NCBI GenBank assembly: GCA_910574455.1 | Contig: CAJSYZ010000007.1 | Coordinates: 558,001-622,000 of the forward strand | Source: Trichaptum fuscoviolaceum | Taxonomy: Eukaryota; Basidiomycota; Agaricomycetes; Hymenochaetales; Trichaptaceae | Reading direction: 5' to 3' | DNA: 64,000 nt | Shown: positions 59,728 to 64,000 of the stretch, piece by piece | Layout of the letters: each line of letters starts with the position of its first letter | Numbering within the stretch: position 1 is the first letter of the stretch | Notes under the pieces: generated by a model | Database searches by the model: none | What the model saw: the letters and a program-made list of their open reading frames with translations, nothing else | Told to the model about the DNA's origin: nothing | Made by a program: the position numbers and the translations under genes

Positions 59728-60476
59728 AAATGACGAAGGAGACGATCCGTCGTGTGACGGTGCTGCTAGTGATTCTCTCTGGGATGAAAAGGAGCAGCGC
59801 GACACGGTCATCGGCTTCCGCGATGGCTCACAAATTACAACACACTGCTGCCCGTGGAAAGGCGTCGCAATCGGAGCGAAACCTCATGCAGGCCTTTTGC
59901 GAAATCTCGACCTGGTGTGGTCAGCTTTCGCTCCCGAAGACGATCCGCAACATTGCAAAACAGCTGTACAAGCGGACATATGAAGAGAGAGAAAGAACCT
60001 TGATGCAGTCATCGGGGCCTGCCTTTTCGTCGCGTGTCGTCGGGCGCATGTTCCCCGGACGTTCGGCGAGATTAGCAAGCTGACCCGCGTCTCAAAGACG
60101 ACACTTGGACAGTGCTACGAGGTACTCGAGCAGGTATTCAATCTTTCGCCGTGAGTTCATGATGGAAACTCATCTGGCAGTCCGTCGCGAGCCACAGGCG
60201 CCGAGGGCTGTTGGTCCGCTTCTGCAACCATTTGGATCCCACGATTTGCAGGCCATCTGTGGTGATGTGATCATTGGTGACGGTCGTAGCCCCCGTTTCG
60301 GTTGCTGGGGGCGCAATCTACTTACAAGCTACCTTCTCGGGCAGCCGAAGTCGGCGAAGGAGATCAGTCAAGTGGCGGGTGTTAATGTACCGGATATATT
60401 ATGGCTGCAAGGAAAGACTCATAAAGAAGTCATGGGTCGAATCCGGAAAGGCGAAGGTGGAAAACCTTCTAGATGA
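59728..60476 (+). pseudogene. SUA7: TFIIB relic 2, lacks exon 1
   Basis: The plus strand matches TFIIB exon 2: GKASQSERNLMQAF, SLPKTIRNIAKQLYKR, LLVRFCNHLD, QAICGDVI, VSVAGGAIY and ESGKAKVENL. It has frameshifts, a stop and internal deletions. It shares with relic 1 the joint that removed exon 1 (GAGTGAATGGCGTGTAAGT next to the septin-side sequence). Confidence 0.88.
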
Positions 60477-60689
60477 GTGGTCGTATCGACGATTCTCGTA
60501 CTTCAGTTTCTCGCTTATATGTTCTTTCACTTTTTCACTGTCCATTGACAGTAGCATTCACAATAGAATACATTGGTTACCGGAAATCAAATATATCGTA
60601 TATGCATTCATTGAACAGGAGCCTGGGATGTAAAATCTCGTTATTCGAGACAGTCTCTTAGCACATTAGTTCCATTCCCAGGATCAGTT

Positions 60690-61176
60690 TCAGCTGGTTC
60701 AACTGTGCATCTTTCTCCGAAGACAATCTCCGGAATTGTCTATCTCTGCGGACTCCGTCGCGGACTTGACTCTCCTGACGCCATTGTGCCAGAAGGAATG
60801 GCCAGTTCTATTTATCCCGGAAGCCAGTGGAGTAGATTGCTCAACGTTTCTCAGACCGGATATTCGACCTTCAATCGAAGGTAGACGCTGCATCAGAGAG
60901 TGACTAATTTTTCTGTTAGGACATTCAAAGTACTTGGCTGCGAGAGCAAGATAGCAGTGCACTGAATGCGCTTGGTCAGGAAGGATTCCCGGTGCTTGTC
61001 GTGCAGTCAACCCAGGACGTGCTCGTGGATACGCAAGCAGTGATGTCGGGGGCACAGAAGGTTTTCAAAAATATGAAATTGCTCTGATGGACGGTTCTAA
61101 CCACGCACAGTTCCTCGAAAATCTGGAGGAAGTGATGAAGCATGTTGGCGAGTTCGCAGATGCGGTCTGGAATTAG
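60690..61176 (+). pseudogene. Alpha/beta-hydrolase relic, right arm
   Basis: The plus strand has ISGIVYLCGL, then ALNALGQEGFPVLVVQSTQD with the acid residue kept, VLVDTQAVMSGAQKVF, and, one frame over, IALMDGSNHAQFLENLEEV with the final histidine. It ends FADAVWN and a stop at 61174-61176. This is the C-terminal half of an alpha/beta-hydrolase. One frameshift lies near 61,075, and the nucleophile region is not found. It is better preserved than the left-arm copy. Confidence 0.72.
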
Positions 61177-61484
61177 GTATGTGCAAAGAATAATTCACCT
61201 TCCAGCCATCCGCTGATAAACACAACAGATAGCTGCGAGCATTGTATAAGTTTCGCTTCGTAGATGTAGAACATGTACATTGACCATGGCTACTGCCATT
61301 GGATCAGATTTCAAGTTCTGAGTCGACATAGGGCTGTCACGGCTTAATATACACATCGTTTTTGAGCGTTAATGCAAAAATTGTGCAACAGGCTGGCAAC
61401 GAACAAACGGATGAAACTAAACCACCTCGATGAGTACGATGGTCTAGCAGAAGAAGTCACATTCAATATTAGCAGAATCCGAAG
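61177..61484. other. Spacer between gene E and the hydrolase relic
   Basis: About 300 bp of convergent 3' sequence, matching about 42,150-42,480 on the left arm. No gene. Confidence 0.5.
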
Positions 61485-64000
61485 CTAAGGCCATTCCGCT
61501 GGTGAGCGCTTCTCAGTCACGTTCCGTCGCGGAATGATTAACTCATATTCCTTGAATCTCGGCGCCCACAGCCTATGGGACTTTTCCGCAGGTGTTTCAA
61601 GAATTGCGGTGCGTTTCGCAACCGGGACAGTGACGTACTCGATGTCTATATACTCACTGAAAGGAGTTGAGTAGTCGTAGGATGGTGCATTTACTAAGGA
61701 CTCACTCATATCTCCCAATGCTGACTCGATTGCTGAGACGATGCTCGCAGGAATCAGGACAGAGGCCAGGAGCGCAGTGGGAAAAGAGTAGTTCGTGTGA
61801 GTTCCAGTTTGGTAGACTGGCGTAGACGTCAGAGGCCCGGCTCTCTCCTAATGATTCGTGTCGGAGAGCATATTGATAATCGTGAAAGCGCCAAACGCCA
61901 ACGACTGGCATAGCCGGCATCAGATCTGCAACAGCACAGCACAGAATTCAACGCACCGAAGACCAGCTCATCCACGTCGCAGCCTTTGGGTGCACTCAGT
62001 TCAAGAGATCGCTTCGACCGATGGACAGCGTGTGTCAGCTTTTGAGCGTGTCCGTGATAGAAAATGCAGCGATCTGTCATCCGATCGAGTCTCCACCTGC
62101 TTCATCTATGACGTCAGCAGCAAAGCTAGACAAAGTCTATGACGTACGTGATTGGCTGCTCACAGACTACGTCGAACTCAACATGATCACGGTCATACAG
62201 CCAATGCTTTGACTGATACTCGAACAGAGCAGAATTGTTCGCCGCGGAGTTGTCAACTCGTCGGAAAGCAAACTCCCGTCTTTCTCCAGGAACGAGCACG
62301 CCAAAGTCGCCTGGTTCGATGTCGACGGAATAATCAGCCCATACCCACCGTGTTTCAGGCATGAAGTATTGCTGTGGCTTCTCAAATCCGTCGGGCGTAA
62401 TTCGAAGCTGAGACCTAACACTGTCCAGCACTGCCCATTTTTCGAGTTGCTCGCCATCAAGCACCTCCGTGAGCGTAGCGTGTGTGGGCATGTCATCAAG
62501 GTTCGCCAAATAGCGCCGCATGGAAGCCTCACTCGTGCCCTAGTTAGTTTAAAGTAAGACAAAGAGATGCTGTTAATCTGATCGCGTACATATACTGGAA
62601 ACAGATTGGTAAATATAATATTCCGAACACCATCACCGTACTTGGTCAAAACCTGAAGTGGGGGAGTAACGACGATTCGCCCGTCACCACGGATAGTGAA
62701 CTTCGTGATCTACCCGCATATCATTTTGAGCGAAATAGACATGTCGGGAACAAGCATTGCGCACCCTAGCCAGCTGAGCGGTCTCATCCTCGTTGTAATT
62801 CAGCATCACCTGCATATGTCTTATTGCCGACTATAGCACATTGAGCCGGAGCAAGGGACTTCAACACATCACTCACAATAGCATCATTGATCTGTTTATC
62901 ATCCAAATCTCAACCATTTGCTTCGCTCAGTTGAAGAATATACTCACAAAATCAGCCAGCGTGTTGACCAGAGAAAAGACATCCTGCGATCTAGAAAACT
63001 CCAAAACATATGCGGCTAAGCTACGTATTTCCGCCGTCTGGGATGTCAGACATGTATCATGGAAAAGGATGAACTGCATCTTTGATCGGTCGTTTGAACA
63101 TCCAGCCAACTGCGGAAGATTTGTATGCCTGCTAAAGATGTCAGACAAGACCGAGAGACAAGAGACCGAAAATACCATAGCCGTCGCCACTTCTTCGCCT
63201 CGTCATCGCGTTCCTGCGAGACAAGTTAGAACGTTCCACCTAAGTCGGTATCATTCTTACTGTCTTGTTCGTAAAACGCTTCACGAGAACTGGCTGACGA
63301 TCGCCATTGGCACGCAGTTCACCAAGCTCAAGCTTAGAAAAGAAACCGCTCTTTACTGTAAGTGTGGCTTTAAGTACTACTTGGGATTGGTCGAATCGAA
63401 GAATCTAGGTATAGCCCATTAAAATGTGACAACATAACGGGATCGAGTTGACTTACACCATCATCGGCGTCCGGTTCTTTCGCAGACTTTCGAACCAAGG
63501 CATATGTATTGACATTTGTCCACATCTGGGCAACGAATTAACATAATAGTGTGCTTTTCATATAATCAACATCTAATACATACCTGTAGCGCATTATATG
63601 AAGCCTGCAGAGCATCCTTGCGGTCTTGAAGTGTCGTAGAAATACGATCTTTTCCGAAGACTCGCTTCCAAATGGTTTGCTTCTTCATCATCTCCAAGTC
63701 ATTTTTCAGTTCAACCAAGGCACTGGTACGTAAGTCTTAAATAAGATGGCCTCATGAGAATCTGGGCAGCTCACTGTTGAAAATCCTCCAGTTGGAGCCT
63801 TAACTCCGGAGGGATGTCCTCTGACGAGTCATGATTATTAAGAATAGGTCTGAGCTTGACGAGATAGGTCGCCGCAGTGGTAACCAGGCGCACGCGGGCG
63901 TCATTATTGTCCTTAACTCCCTATAACCTAGTTAGAACGCGAAAAAAGATGTGGACTCTTTGGCCCAACTCACCTTGGCGATTTCCAGCAATGACAGCAC
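61485..64000 (-). CDS. Family member E, MLKL/HeLo-like plus kinase-like, 5' end beyond window
   Basis: Minus strand. It ends RSPAEWP with the stop at 61485. Reading upstream: KFKEYELIIPRR, HESLGESRASDVYASLP, CDVDELVFGAL, WLYDRDHVEFDVVCEQPITY, MPETRWVWADYSVDIEPGDF, MRRYLANLDDMPTHATLTEV, ITKFTIRGDGRIVVTPP, HTNLPQLAGCSNDRSKMQFI and LVKRFTNKT-like. At the very end of the window comes the last part of exon 1 (VLSLLEIAK). I see no disabling change. It is the counterpart of gene C on the right arm. Function as for gene C is uncertain. Confidence 0.68.

Larger units (their letters stand above)
57530..64000 (-). repeat. Right arm of the large inverted duplication
   Basis: Reverse order and orientation of 39,517-46,159: spacer, septin relic, TFIIB relic, hydrolase relic, gene E. 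It runs off the end of the window. Confidence 0.8.

Overview
This is nuclear DNA of a filamentous basidiomycete, most likely a mushroom-forming Agaricomycete. The genes are split by many introns of about 45-60 bp with GTAAGT-type donors and CTAAC-like branch sites. The recognisable proteins include a KDZ (Kyakuja-Dileera-Zisupton) transposase with the fungal CxC2-type cysteine cluster, a chromodomain Ty3/gypsy element, TFIIB, septin and Mlp1/Tpr fragments, and a mushroom-type multigene family. The window is accessory, heavily rearranged and rich in broken genes.

Layout. (1) 1-12.7 kb: two copies (A broken, B nearly intact) of a multi-exon family with an MLKL/HeLo-like helical N-terminus and a kinase-like middle, separated by an intact short-chain dehydrogenase gene, then an intact TFIIB gene. 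(2) 12.7-16.07 kb and 37.8-39.5 kb: an old septin relic. It is cut first by a 2.1 kb hAT-type element (8-bp target duplication) that carries a fragment of a Ski2-type RNA helicase gene, and then by a 21.7 kb KDZ transposon. (3) 16,068-37,791: the KDZ transposon, with a perfect 72-bp inverted repeat near each end, a 7-bp target duplication and two related empty sites elsewhere in the window. It carries the transposase, a divergently transcribed Spt5-like gene, a pair of unknown paralogues with acidic tails, and an unknown gene with a basic tail. The last gene is split by a 6.7 kb chromovirus whose two 818-bp LTRs look identical. (4) 39.5-64 kb: a diverged inverted duplication. Each arm holds a family member (C on the left, E on the right), an alpha/beta-hydrolase relic, a TFIIB relic lacking exon 1, and a septin relic. 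Between the arms lie two nearly identical 4.7 kb tandem units, each with a GDA1/CD39 nucleotidase relic and an Mlp1/Tpr relic, and a truncated family member D.

A sequence of events can be read from the junctions. A block [family gene - hydrolase - TFIIB - septin] was duplicated, and TFIIB exon 1 was lost in a copy before that copy was inverted and duplicated. The hAT and KDZ elements then entered the block that still has intact TFIIB. The chromovirus entered the KDZ element, and the 4.7 kb unit duplicated, both apparently recently. The likely working genes are the dehydrogenase, TFIIB, family members B, C and perhaps E, and possibly the KDZ cargo. Several otherwise sound reading frames carry single-base deletions, which may be real decay or assembly error. 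No RNA gene or CRISPR array was found.
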